Assembly: GCA_900752065.1 (NCBI GenBank)
Contig: CAADTT010000051.1
Coordinates: forward strand, 1 to 43,417
Direction of reading: 5' to 3'
Source of the DNA: Lachnospiraceae bacterium
Lineage (GTDB): Bacteria; Bacillota; Clostridia; Lachnospirales; Lachnospiraceae
Length of the DNA: 43,417 nt
Shown here: positions 10,433 through 18,131 of the stretch, piece after piece
Layout of the letters: every line of letters begins with the position of its first letter
Numbering within the stretch: the first letter of the stretch is position 1
Notes under the pieces: generated by a model
Told to the model about the DNA's origin: nothing
Databases searched by the model: none
Seen by the model: only the letters and a program-made list of their open reading frames with translations
Program-made: the position numbers and the translations under genes

Positions 10433-10483
10433 AAAAAGGTGCCTCAGAGTCATCCGGAGGGATGCATCTGAGGCGCCTTTTTT
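10433..10483. terminator. Bidirectional intrinsic terminator
   Basis: The arms GGTGCCTCAGA and TCTGAGGCGCC form a hairpin with one mismatch, flanked by an A-run on the left and a T-run on the right. It can end transcription from both convergent genes: the GtrA-YfhO gene on the plus strand and the transglutaminase gene on the minus strand. Confidence 0.88.
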
Positions 10484-10493
10484 AATGCCTTAC

Positions 10494-12401
10494 TTAAATT
10501 TTCCGAATCTTTATTTTTTTGGAATACGCACCGTAATAAATCTTCTTTCCGGATTTTTTATATGCCCGAACCTTATACTGATAAGTCTTTTTTGCATTCC
10601 GCTTGATGGAAAGCTTTATTTTCTTCAGCGTTTTTACCTTTACCCATTTGCCATTCTGGAGGCGGCGGATCTCATAGCCGGATGCACCGTTGACTTTTTT
10701 CCAGGTGAGGGTAGCTTTTCCGGATTTTTTGTAGGAAACCCGGAGGCCTGTCACTTTTTTCAGGGTAGGAACATTGACTGCAGCCGGGGGATTTGAGGGC
10801 GGATCCTGGAGAGCTGGCTTTTCGGTAGCCGGTGTTTCCGTAACCGGTGTTTCCGGCTTCTTGTCATTTGTTGTATCCTGAGAAGGCGTTGTTTGCTGCC
10901 CGGAGGATTTCTCCTTCAGGGTATGGATAGCATCAAGGATAGCAGAAGCAGCGCGGTCCACTTCGGCCTGATCTGCCGCAGTGAGATTTCTGTTTACGGC
11001 ATCGATGGCAGCCTGCAGCTTTTGTACCGTTTCGTCCGTGTACTTTGTCAGGTCGGCAGGTACTTCCTTTAACGCCTGATCGACGCTGGTGTAATCCGCC
11101 GGTTCGAGAGCTTCCGGATCTTTTAAGGTCAGGCCCTTGGAGGCGGCAAATCCGGCGCCTGCGCTTCCTTCCGGCGCGTAGATGATGAAGTCTGTATTAC
11201 ACTGGCTAAAGGCCTGATCGTCGATCACGGTTACACTGGCCGGTATGTACACGCTTTCCAGCGAAGTGAAGTTATTGAAGGTGTCGCTTTCGATTGTTTC
11301 GGTGCCTTCGGCAATTTTCACCGTGCGGGGATTCGAAAGTCCGGCAAGAGTATCCTTGTCCAGCACCTTTAGCGGCTTTAGCTCCACATCAGTGAGAGCC
11401 TGTGGGATCGCGAGGATCCGGCTGAAGTTTTTGTCATACAGGATGCCTTTGTAGCTGGCGTATGCGGGATTGTCTTCTGCCACTTCGATCTCCTTCAGGG
11501 AAGGGGATTGAAAAGAGCGCAGTTCCTGGTACTCGCTGCCGCCGTTGTTAAGCTGCGTGGATATAATACCATGTTCCACGGTTTTGGGGAGGACGATCCT
11601 CTCGGCAGAACTGGTCGTTAAGGGATGTCTCGCATAAAAGCTTATGGGGTGAACACTGACTACCGGATGATCGTGGCAGGATTCCGGAACGATCAGCTCT
11701 TTGCTCTCGCCGCTGTAGCCAATAACGCCCAGACCTCCTTCATAAAAAGTAAATTCCAGACCGTTTTCTGTGTAGATGGTCTGTTCAAATTCTGTGGTTG
11801 TATATAGCCGGAGGATGTCGGAAAGATTGTCCATATAGGAGTAGCGCTGGGCGGCGTCTGCTACTACCCAGTCTCCCTCGCAGTAGACATAATTCCATGC
11901 ATGCCCCTCAAAGCCTTCTCCAACTAGTAGATATCCGTGGGAAATAACACAGGGGATATCAAGAGAAGCCAGCATGGTACGGCACAGATTGGCGTATCCC
12001 TGGCACCAGACACCCTGTCTGTTTTTAAATACAGCGTAAGGAGAATTAGGGTTCATACCCGACGGACAGGCAGGAGCGTCTTCCACTGCTGTGCCGGATC
12101 TGGCAAAGTCTACCACAGCCACGATTTTTTTTGCGTCAGTCCCGCAGTCTTTGGTCAGGTTCAGGGTATAATCACGGATGATTTGATACTGTTCGTCTGT
12201 GAGTTCCAGGCGCTTCATTTCATAGGAATCCAGATGGGTGAGCTGGTTCCGATCCTCTTCACTCATAGAATTCAGCAGTTCCAGACAGTTTTTCGTCCCG
12301 TTTTCGAGCGGGGACGCTGCCCGGGCCGAAACGGAAGGGAGGAAAAAGCATGCCAGCAGGCACAAGGTAAAGAATAGGGTGTGCATCTTTTTGTGGGTCA
12401 T
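10494..12401 (-). CDS. Secreted transglutaminase-like / leucine-rich-repeat surface protein
   Basis: A 635-residue exported protein of unknown role. Domains in order: signal peptide (hydrophobic core, likely cut after SARA near residue 28); transglutaminase/cysteine-protease-like domain with candidate triad C133 (WCQGYANLC), H167 (GHAWNY) and D182; a BspA-type leucine-rich repeat region at about 215-430; a helical FIVAR-like segment at about 435-500; a Pro/Thr linker; and a C-terminal fibronectin-III-like, very Lys-rich domain. There is no LPXTG motif or C-terminal membrane anchor, so it is either released or held on the wall by charge. Transglutaminase-like plus LRR plus Fn3 architecture is common in gut Firmicutes surface proteins. 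It is convergent with the GtrA-YfhO gene and has its own promoter at 12489-12517. Confidence 0.85.
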   Translation of the reverse strand: MTHKKMHTLFFTLCLLACFFLPSVSARAASPLENGTKNCLELLNSMSEEDRNQLTHLDSYEMKRLELTDEQYQIIRDYTLNLTKDCGTDAKKIVAVVDFARSGTAVEDAPACPSGMNPNSPYAVFKNRQGVWCQGYANLCRTMLASLDIPCVISHGYLLVGEGFEGHAWNYVYCEGDWVVADAAQRYSYMDNLSDILRLYTTTEFEQTIYTENGLEFTFYEGGLGVIGYSGESKELIVPESCHDHPVVSVHPISFYARHPLTTSSAERIVLPKTVEHGIISTQLNNGGSEYQELRSFQSPSLKEIEVAEDNPAYASYKGILYDKNFSRILAIPQALTDVELKPLKVLDKDTLAGLSNPRTVKIAEGTETIESDTFNNFTSLESVYIPASVTVIDDQAFSQCNTDFIIYAPEGSAGAGFAASKGLTLKDPEALEPADYTSVDQALKEVPADLTKYTDETVQKLQAAIDAVNRNLTAADQAEVDRAASAILDAIHTLKEKSSGQQTTPSQDTTNDKKPETPVTETPATEKPALQDPPSNPPAAVNVPTLKKVTGLRVSYKKSGKATLTWKKVNGASGYEIRRLQNGKWVKVKTLKKIKLSIKRNAKKTYQYKVRAYKKSGKKIYYGAYSKKIKIRKI

Positions 12402-12430
12402 AATGATTCTCCTTTACTGGTAGATAGTGA

Positions 12431-12454
12431 CCGCAAGCTTCGGAACACTTGCGG
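12431..12454 (-). other. Hairpin in the 5' leader of the surface protein gene
   Basis: A perfect 7-bp inverted repeat, CCGCAAG and CTTGCGG, with a 10-base loop. It lies in the untranslated leader of the minus-strand gene between its promoter and start codon. It lacks a T-run and is probably an mRNA-stability or regulatory stem. Confidence 0.4.
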
Positions 12455-12488
12455 TAAATGAATAGAAATATTGTTTTTAATAATTCTT

Positions 12489-12517
12489 ATTTTATAAGAG
12501 GCAGAAAGGATAGTCAA
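12489..12517 (-). promoter_or_regulatory. Promoter for the surface protein gene
   Basis: On the minus strand TTGACT (12517-12512), a 17-base spacer and TAAAAT (12494-12489) form a near-consensus promoter, giving a leader of roughly 80 bases before the ATG at 12401. Confidence 0.72.
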
Positions 12518-12560
12518 TAGAGAATGGTGGTGAAATTTCCCTGCCGTTTGTCCGGAAGTG

Positions 12561-12569
12561 TGCTATAAT
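12561..12569 (+). promoter_or_regulatory. Extended -10 promoter for the aminotransferase
   Basis: TGCTATAAT is a perfect extended -10 element (TGnTATAAT). No good -35 box is seen at normal spacing. It sits 34 bases upstream of the start codon at 12604. Confidence 0.55.
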
Positions 12570-12603
12570 GGGGAGTACTTGACGATGATACAGGAGGAAG
12601 AAA

Positions 12604-13770
12604 ATGGAAATTACGTTTTCAAACAAATCACAAATGTTTCAGGCAGGGATTTTTGCCGTATTAAATGAGAAGAAAGAGGAGCTGATCAAACAGGGAAAGA
12701 AGGTATATAACCTGTCTGTGGGAACTCCCGATTTCCACCCGGCGCCCCATGTGACGGAGGCGGTGGCAGAGGCGGCGAAGGATCCGGAAAATTATAAATA
12801 TGCCCTGACAGACAGACCTTTTTTGCTGGAGGCAGTGCAGGATTTTTATCGGGAACGGTTCGGAGTAAGTCTTTTGCCGGAGGAGATCATGTCCATCAAC
12901 GGTTCCCAGGAAGGAATGGCACATATCGCCTGGGCGCTGTGTGATCCGGGGGATGTGGTTCTGGTGCCGAATCCGGGATATCCGATTTTCAGCATTGGTC
13001 CGGCGCTGTGCGATGCCTGCGTGGAGACATACCCGCTGTATGAGGAAAACGGCTTTTTGCCGAAACTCTCTGATATTCCGGAGGAGACAGCGAGAAAGGC
13101 GAAGTTCATGCTGGTGTCTTACCCGCTGAACCCGGTTTGTGCGGTAGCGGATGATGCATTTTATGAAGAACTGATCGCCTTTGCAAAAAAATATCGGATC
13201 ATCATTTTGCATGACAATGCATATTCTGATATTATCTACGGCGGACGGACCGGGAAATCCTTTCTTGCCTATGAGGGGGCAAAAGAGGTGGGCGTAGAGT
13301 TTTATTCCCTGTCTAAATCCTACAACCTGACGGGAGCCAGGATTTCTTTTGTTCTGGGCAACCGGAAGATCGTGGACACCTTTCGGGCGGTGCGAACTCA
13401 GATCGATTATGGAATGTTCCTGCCGCTCCAGTACGGGGCGGCCGCAGCACTTACAGGTCCGAAGGACAGTGTAACAGCCCAGCGCCGTGAGTATGAGGCG
13501 AGGATGAAGGCGCTCTGCGGCGGACTGCGCCGGATTGGGTGGAAGGTGCCTGACAGTCAGGGGACGATGTTTGTTTGGGCGCCGCTCCCGAAAGGTTATG
13601 ACAATTCCAATGCGTTTTGTGTGGAATTGATGGAGAAGTCAGGCGTGATCTGTGTACCAGGCAGCAGCTTCGGTTCTCTGGGAGAGGGGTTTGTTCGGTT
13701 TGCACTGGTGGAGCCTGTTCCTGTCATGGAGGAAATCGTGGAGGCTGTCAGAGCCAGCGGCATAGTGTAA
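12604..13770 (+). CDS. Class I/II PLP-dependent aminotransferase
   Basis: A 388-residue fold-type I aminotransferase that resembles the LL-diaminopimelate/aspartate aminotransferase subgroup. The PLP lysine is K238 in SLSKSYNLTGAR. HDNAYSDIIYGG supplies the aspartate that contacts the pyridine nitrogen, and GSQEG lies in the phosphate-binding part. The substrate-loop motif usually read as YPNNPTGA is here YPLNPVCA, so the amino-acid specificity should not be assumed. Start chosen at the ATG after AGGAGG. It is preceded by an extended -10 promoter. Its stop codon lies inside the left end of a palindromic element (13767-13929). The substrate cannot be named from context. Confidence 0.85.
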   Translation: MEITFSNKSQMFQAGIFAVLNEKKEELIKQGKKVYNLSVGTPDFHPAPHVTEAVAEAAKDPENYKYALTDRPFLLEAVQDFYRERFGVSLLPEEIMSINGSQEGMAHIAWALCDPGDVVLVPNPGYPIFSIGPALCDACVETYPLYEENGFLPKLSDIPEETARKAKFMLVSYPLNPVCAVADDAFYEELIAFAKKYRIIILHDNAYSDIIYGGRTGKSFLAYEGAKEVGVEFYSLSKSYNLTGARISFVLGNRKIVDTFRAVRTQIDYGMFLPLQYGAAAALTGPKDSVTAQRREYEARMKALCGGLRRIGWKVPDSQGTMFVWAPLPKGYDNSNAFCVELMEKSGVICVPGSSFGSLGEGFVRFALVEPVPVMEEIVEAVRASGIV

Positions 13771-13929
13771 CAGTCCAGACGCGCCATTCGCAATCTCGCA
13801 CTTCGTGCTCCAAAGCTTGCTTGCGCAAGCGGATTGCTCATGAACGGATGCTCAGTCCATGTCCGATATTATGTGCTCATTCATGCAAGCATGATTCGTC
13901 CATAATATCGGACATGGCTGAACTGTTAC
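13767..13929. repeat. MITE-like nested palindromic element A
   Basis: A 163-bp non-coding unit bounded by terminal inverted repeats GTAACAGT (13767-13774) and ACTGTTAC (13922-13929). Allowing one mismatch, they extend to 12 bases (GTAACAGTCCAG against GTAACAGTTCAG). Inside are a GCACTTCGTGC stem (13798-13808), a GCTTGC/GCAAGC stem, and a long inverted repeat CCATGTCCGATATTATG / CATAATATCGGACATGG around 13857-13917, whose loop holds a further TCATGC/GCATGA stem. The aminotransferase stop codon TAA falls inside the left terminal repeat. No target duplication is visible. Confidence 0.65.
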
Positions 13930-14009
13930 GGAAGATTGATACTTTACGAAAAGAAAGTTTTGTGTTAAAGTTCTGCATTAGATGATAAAAAAAGATTAGG
14001 AGAAAAGAA

Positions 14010-14924
14010 GTGAACCGGGAATTTTTGAATCAGTTATGCAGTATTGCGGGAAGCGATAATGTCCGTACAGATGAACCGATGAAAAAACATACAACCTTCC
14101 GAATCGGCGGCGCTGCGGACTATTATGTGACCCCGCACAGCAGTGAAGAGATCGCAGGGGTGATCGCTGCGTGCCGGGAAAGTAATATCCCGTATTATAT
14201 TCTGGGAAATGGCAGCAATCTGCTGGTGAGCGACAGGGGATGCCGCGGTGTTATCCTCCAGATCTTTAAAAATTATAATGATATCTTTGTAGAGGGAACC
14301 TGTCTGAGCGCAAAGGCGGGGGCGCTTCTTTCCAGAATTGCGAAAAAGGCGCTGGAACACAGTCTCACCGGGATGGAATTTGCAGCGGGGATTCCGGGAA
14401 CTCTGGGCGGAGCAGCCGTGATGAACGCCGGTGCATACGGCGGAGAGATGAAGGATATCTTGGAGGACGTAACTGTACTGTCAGAAAATGGAGATATCCT
14501 GACACTGTCAAAGGATGAACTGGAGATGGGATACCGGAGCAGCCGAATCGCGCGGGAGGGGTATATCGTCCTGGAGGCAAAGCTGCGGCTGCAAAACGGC
14601 AGCCGTGAGGAGATAGCAGCCCGCATGGAGGAGCTGAAGGAAAAGAGAACCAGTAAGCAGCCTCTGGAATATCCGAGCGCAGGGAGTACGTTTAAGAGAC
14701 CGGAAGGGTATTTTGCGGGAAAATTGATCATGGAGGCCGGACTGCGGGGCTTTTCCGTGGGAGATGCCCAGGTGTCGGAGAAGCACTGCGGATTTGTGAT
14801 AAATAAGGGAGAGGCTACGGCTGAGCAGGTGCGCGAGCTGATGCGCGAGGTGGTGCGCCGCGTAGAGGAGAATTCCGGTGTCAGGCTGGAACCGGAAGTA
14901 AAGATGGTAGGAGAATACTTATGA
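14010..14924 (+). CDS. murB: UDP-N-acetylenolpyruvoylglucosamine reductase (MurB)
   Basis: MurB is the cytoplasmic FAD enzyme that uses NADPH to reduce UDP-GlcNAc-enolpyruvate to UDP-MurNAc in peptidoglycan synthesis. The 304 residues show the FAD-binding segment (LGNGSNLLVSD, AGIPGTLGGAAVMNAGAYGG) and the catalytic serine motif YPSAGSTFKRP typical of the short, type II enzymes. Translation starts at GTG, placed after AGGAGAAAAGAA. The stop overlaps the rapZ start by four bases (ATGA), so the two genes are translationally coupled. This begins the conserved murB-rapZ-whiA-HPr block. Confidence 0.96.
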   Translation: MNREFLNQLCSIAGSDNVRTDEPMKKHTTFRIGGAADYYVTPHSSEEIAGVIAACRESNIPYYILGNGSNLLVSDRGCRGVILQIFKNYNDIFVEGTCLSAKAGALLSRIAKKALEHSLTGMEFAAGIPGTLGGAAVMNAGAYGGEMKDILEDVTVLSENGDILTLSKDELEMGYRSSRIAREGYIVLEAKLRLQNGSREEIAARMEELKEKRTSKQPLEYPSAGSTFKRPEGYFAGKLIMEAGLRGFSVGDAQVSEKHCGFVINKGEATAEQVRELMREVVRRVEENSGVRLEPEVKMVGEYL

Positions 14925-15778
14925 AATTGGTAATAGTAACCGGAATGTCGGGAGCGGGGAAAAGCACGGCTCTGCGTATGCTGGAGGATGTGGGATATTA
15001 TTGCGTCGATAATCTTCCGATTCCTCTGATCAGAGAGTTTGTGGGAATGGCGTGCGATTCTAAAAGCCAGATTGAAAAAGCGGCTCTGGGTGTGGATATA
15101 CGAAGCGGGCAGGCTTTGGAAGAGCTGGAGAAAGTTCTGGAAGAGATTACAATGGAGGGCTTTCGCCATGAGCTTTTATATCTGGACGCTTCGGATTCGG
15201 TGCTGGTCAGAAGATATAAAGAAAGCAGACGCGTTCATCCCCTGGCACGGGGAGGCAGAGTGGATAAGGGAATCGAAGAAGAACGCAGAAGGCTGGCTTT
15301 TTTGAAAAAACATGCAGATTATATTATTGATACCAGCCAGCTCCTCACCAGGGAGCTGCGTCAGGAGCTGGACAAGATTTTTGTTCAGAACCAGAAGTTC
15401 AGAAATCTCGTCATTACGGTACTTTCCTTTGGCTTTAAATATGGGATTCCCAATGATTGCGATCTGGTCTTTGATGTGAGATTTTTGCCGAATCCCTTTT
15501 ACATAGAAGATCTGCGGAATAAAACCGGGAATGATGCGGCGGTCCAGGATTATGTAATGGGTTTTGACCTGGCTCATAAATTTTTGGAAAAACTGACGGA
15601 CATGGTGGAGTTTTTGATTCCCAATTATGTGGCGGAGGGGAAAAACCAGCTTGTGATCGGAATTGGATGTACGGGCGGGAAGCACCGCTCGGTCACATTA
15701 GCGGACAGGCTTTATGTAAGGCTGAAGACCAGGAGCGAATACGGAATCAAGATAGAGCACAGAGATATAGAAAAGTAG
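14921..15778 (+). CDS. rapZ: RNase adapter / nucleotide-binding protein RapZ (YvcJ family)
   Basis: A 285-residue member of the RapZ/YvcJ family. These bind nucleotides and, in enterobacteria, sense glucosamine-6-phosphate and steer RNase E to small RNAs; in Firmicutes the role is less clear. The P-loop GMSGAGKS is at residues 8-15. The C-terminal signature GCTGGKHRSV is intact. The start ATG overlaps the murB stop. Downstream, the usual close link to whiA is broken by a palindromic insertion of about 167 bases, and the yvcK gene that sits between yvcJ and whiA in Bacillus is absent here. Confidence 0.94.
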   Translation: MKLVIVTGMSGAGKSTALRMLEDVGYYCVDNLPIPLIREFVGMACDSKSQIEKAALGVDIRSGQALEELEKVLEEITMEGFRHELLYLDASDSVLVRRYKESRRVHPLARGGRVDKGIEEERRRLAFLKKHADYIIDTSQLLTRELRQELDKIFVQNQKFRNLVITVLSFGFKYGIPNDCDLVFDVRFLPNPFYIEDLRNKTGNDAAVQDYVMGFDLAHKFLEKLTDMVEFLIPNYVAEGKNQLVIGIGCTGGKHRSVTLADRLYVRLKTRSEYGIKIEHRDIEK

Positions 15779-15944
15779 TAACTGTGAAGATTGTGAAGAT
15801 GAAGATAAAGTAGTAACCGTTCAACACAGGCCGAAGCACTTGCTGCTGAGGCCGTAAGAACATGATTCAAGAGTGCAAAATCCCATCGTCGAAGACGATT
15901 TTAATGGATTTTGCATCGTAACTGTGAAGATACTGAACAGTTAC
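15778..15944. repeat. MITE-like palindromic element B between rapZ and whiA
   Basis: Perfect 8-bp terminal inverted repeats GTAACTGT (15778-15785) and ACAGTTAC (15937-15944) are flanked on both sides by the 8-mer GAAAAGTA (15770-15777 and 15945-15952), as expected of a target-site duplication. The interior has a nested stem GCAAAATCC (15875-15883) / GGATTTTGC (15906-15914) enclosing ATCGTC-GAA-GACGAT. A further partial copy of the left junction occurs at 15807-15820 (AAAGTAGTAACCGT), so its history may be more than one step. Removing the unit leaves rapZ and whiA about 17 bases apart. No open reading frame of note lies inside. Confidence 0.68.
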
Positions 15945-15969
15945 GAAAAGTAGATAATGGGGAAGAGCG

Positions 15970-16917
15970 ATGTCATTTTCAAGTGATGTGAAAGAGGAAC
16001 TGTCACGGCAGATGAGTACGGCGAGACACTGCCGGATCGCAGAGATTGCGGCGATCGTCAGCATGTGCGGACATGTTTCTATCTCAGGCGGGGAGAGGTA
16101 CAGTCTGAAAATCCAAACAGAAAATCTGTCTGTGGCAAGAAAGTACTTTACATTATTGAAAAAAACCTTTAATATAGATACGGAAGTTTCCATAAAACAA
16201 AACGCATATTTAAAGAAGGCGCGTACTTATCTGGTCATGGTGAAGGATCACGAAGATACGATCAGGCTTTTGCAGGCAGCAAGGCTGATCGGGCAGGATG
16301 GCGAGATCAGAGAAAATCTGTCGCTCCATGATAATCTGGTGATTCAGAAATCATGCTGTAAGCGTGCATTTATCAGAGGCGCGTTTTTGTCTGCAGGCTC
16401 GATCAGCAATCCCAGTAAGTCTTATCACTTTGAGATTGCGTGCGCTGCGGAAAAGAAAGCGGAGCAGCTTCGCGGTATCATCAACAGCTTTGGCATGGAT
16501 GCGAAGATCGTACAGCGGAAGAAGTATCATGTGGTTTACATCAAGGAAGGCGATCAGATCGTCGATATCCTGAATGTGATGGAAGCGCATGTGGCTCTGA
16601 TGAAACTGGAGAATGTAAGAATCTTAAAAGAAATGCGAAATTCCGTAAACAGGAAAGTAAACTGTGAGACGGCAAATCTGAATAAGACAGTAAATGCCGC
16701 GGTAAAGCAGATTGAGGATATCAGGTATATTCAGGCGAGAGCGGGATTTGAGAGTCTTGGAGAAGAACTTGCAGCTACGGCAAGGCTTCGGCTCGAATAT
16801 CCTGAGGCATCCCTGAAGGAACTTGGAATGATGCTTACACCGCAGGTGGGAAAGTCCGGTGTGAATCACAGGTTAAGAAAGTTAAGTTCACTTGCGGAAA
16901 AACTGCGTGGAAATTAA
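15970..16917 (+). CDS. whiA: DNA-binding protein WhiA
   Basis: A 315-residue WhiA, a conserved Gram-positive regulator: sporulation cell-division control in Streptomyces, and a nucleoid-associated role in growth and chromosome segregation in Bacillus. It has a LAGLIDADG-homing-endonuclease-like N-terminal domain (KRAFIRGAFLSAGSISNPSKSYHFE, split here as KRAFIRGAFLSAGSI then NPSKSYHFE) without nuclease function, and a C-terminal helix-turn-helix region ending SLKELGMMLTPQVGKSGVNHR. Length is normal. The start follows GGGGAAGAGCG. An HPr-like gene follows after 14 bases, as is usual for this cluster. Confidence 0.95.
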   Translation: MSFSSDVKEELSRQMSTARHCRIAEIAAIVSMCGHVSISGGERYSLKIQTENLSVARKYFTLLKKTFNIDTEVSIKQNAYLKKARTYLVMVKDHEDTIRLLQAARLIGQDGEIRENLSLHDNLVIQKSCCKRAFIRGAFLSAGSISNPSKSYHFEIACAAEKKAEQLRGIINSFGMDAKIVQRKKYHVVYIKEGDQIVDILNVMEAHVALMKLENVRILKEMRNSVNRKVNCETANLNKTVNAAVKQIEDIRYIQARAGFESLGEELAATARLRLEYPEASLKELGMMLTPQVGKSGVNHRLRKLSSLAEKLRGN

Positions 16918-16931
16918 GGAGGAGAATTATT

Positions 16932-17192
16932 ATGATTAAGAAGTCTATTAAAGTGCAGATATCAAATGGTTTAGAAGCCAGACCGGTAGCTGTTCTGGTG
17001 CAGGTGGCAAGCCAGTATGAAAGTGCAGTTTATGTAGAGTCTGAAGAAAAAAGAGTGAATGCCAAGAGCATTATGGGAATGATGACTCTGGGATTGAATG
17101 AAGGGGAATGTGTAACCATTTCCACAGAAGGCACAGATGAAAAAGAAGCGATGCAGGGAATTGAGCAGTATTTAAGCGGAAAACAGAGCTAA
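16932..17192 (+). CDS. HPr-family protein, Crh-like (no active-site histidine)
   Basis: An 86-residue HPr fold protein. The phosphocarrier histidine at position 15 is replaced by glutamate (GLEARP instead of GxHARP), so it cannot take phosphate from enzyme I. The regulatory serine S46 is kept (NAKSIMGMM), so HPr kinase could still phosphorylate it. This is the pattern of Bacillus Crh (which has Gln15), a catabolite-repression cofactor for CcpA encoded in the same whiA-linked position. I infer a regulatory rather than a sugar-transport role. Glutamate might also partly mimic phospho-histidine. A strong AAGGAGG precedes the ATG and an intrinsic terminator follows at 17242. Confidence 0.88.
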   Translation: MIKKSIKVQISNGLEARPVAVLVQVASQYESAVYVESEEKRVNAKSIMGMMTLGLNEGECVTISTEGTDEKEAMQGIEQYLSGKQS

Positions 17193-17241
17193 GGCATGCA
17201 GAAAGCGCGCCACAGGCGCCCTTCCTTGCATACTAAGGCAT

Positions 17242-17287
17242 AAAAAGGGGCACAGGGCAGGGAAAACCTGCCGCCTGTGCCTTTTTT
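17242..17287 (+). terminator. Intrinsic terminator after the murB-rapZ-whiA-HPr block
   Basis: GGCACAGG...GCAGG, loop GAAAA, CCTGC...CCTGTGCC followed by six T residues, with an A-run upstream. It may also serve the convergent minus-strand esterase gene that ends at 17299. Confidence 0.85.
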
Positions 17288-17298
17288 GCGTTGTTTTT

Positions 17299-17958
17299 TC
17301 AGGCTTGTGAAAAAAAGGATGGGATTTGTTCTGCCAGTGTTTCAGCAAGAAGACGGTGGCTCTCCGGGGAAAGGTGCATATGGTCGTAAGGATACATCTT
17401 CATGCCGGGAATTGAGCCGGCATCCAGGAAATGACAGCCGGTAAGCTCGGCAGCCTTCTGGTAAAGGGGAGCCAGCAGCCGGGATTTCTCAATGCATCCG
17501 CTTCCCATCTCTCCGCCCACATCACTGTCTTCATATCCCTCTTCGATGGGAGGCGGTGCGATGATCAGGATTTCCGGATGCTCTCTCCAGGCTTCGCGGG
17601 AAGCCTGGGCTTTGGTTACCAGACGGGTCAGGCCCTTGGCGATATTGTCCGGTGTTGCACAGAAACGTTCCTTTGTGTCGTTTGTTCCCAGCATGACGAT
17701 CAGAAGATCGACAGGTTCATGGGTCATGAGGCAGGGGTAAATGAGGGAAAAGCCGTTAAGCCCCTCAAAGAGCGGGTCGGTAAAGCATGCGGTCCGTCCG
17801 CTTAACCCTTCTTCCTTCACAGAGTAGCCGTCGCCCAGCAGCTTTGCCAGTACGCCTGGCCAGCGGATATCCTCGGGAAAACGTCCGCCGGTAGATGAAT
17901 CGTAGCCATGTGTATTGGAATCCCCGAAGCAGATGATTGTTTTCGGTGTACAGCTCAT
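17299..17958 (-). CDS. SGNH/GDSL-family esterase, MsAcT-like
   Basis: A 219-residue cytoplasmic SGNH hydrolase (no signal peptide). Block I is FGDSNTHG with nucleophile S14, block III is GTND, and block V gives D192 and H195 (DHMH). The sequence between blocks (RWPGVLAKLLG, EEGLSGRT, LNGFSL, VMLGTNDTKERF) closely follows the octameric Mycobacterium smegmatis acyltransferase/arylesterase MsAcT as I remember it, so arylesterase or acyltransferase activity is likely. It is divergent from the sialic-acid operon; a role in removing O-acetyl groups is possible but is only context inference. An AGGAGG site precedes the ATG, and the promoter is at 17990-18018. Confidence 0.87.
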   Translation of the reverse strand: MSCTPKTIICFGDSNTHGYDSSTGGRFPEDIRWPGVLAKLLGDGYSVKEEGLSGRTACFTDPLFEGLNGFSLIYPCLMTHEPVDLLIVMLGTNDTKERFCATPDNIAKGLTRLVTKAQASREAWREHPEILIIAPPPIEEGYEDSDVGGEMGSGCIEKSRLLAPLYQKAAELTGCHFLDAGSIPGMKMYPYDHMHLSPESHRLLAETLAEQIPSFFSQA

Positions 17959-17989
17959 GTAAAATCCTCCTTTTTAATGGTTTCCTTTT

Positions 17990-18018
17990 ATCATAGCATC
18001 AGAGAGAAGAGAGAGCAA
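17990..18018 (-). promoter_or_regulatory. Promoter for the SGNH esterase
   Basis: On the minus strand TTGCTC (18018-18013), a 17-base spacer and TATGAT (17995-17990). It is back-to-back with the nan operon promoter, about 40 bases away. Confidence 0.6.
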
Positions 18019-18057
18019 GAAAAAAGATGAAAGAGAATATTCCATTACAAAAAATTA

Positions 18058-18086
18058 TTGAAAGAATTTTTCTGGTATGTTATAGT
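18058..18086 (+). promoter_or_regulatory. Promoter of the nan operon with a possible operator
   Basis: TTGAAA (18058-18063), a 17-base spacer and TATAGT (18081-18086). A small dyad GAAA-N5-TTTC (18060-18072) overlaps the -35 box and spacer, a suitable place for the RpiR-type regulator encoded in the operon to bind. The promoter is well supported; the operator is a guess. Confidence 0.72.
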
Positions 18087-18131
18087 TATAAAGAAAAATA
18101 ATAGTATTTTTTGGCAACAGGGAGAATAGAT

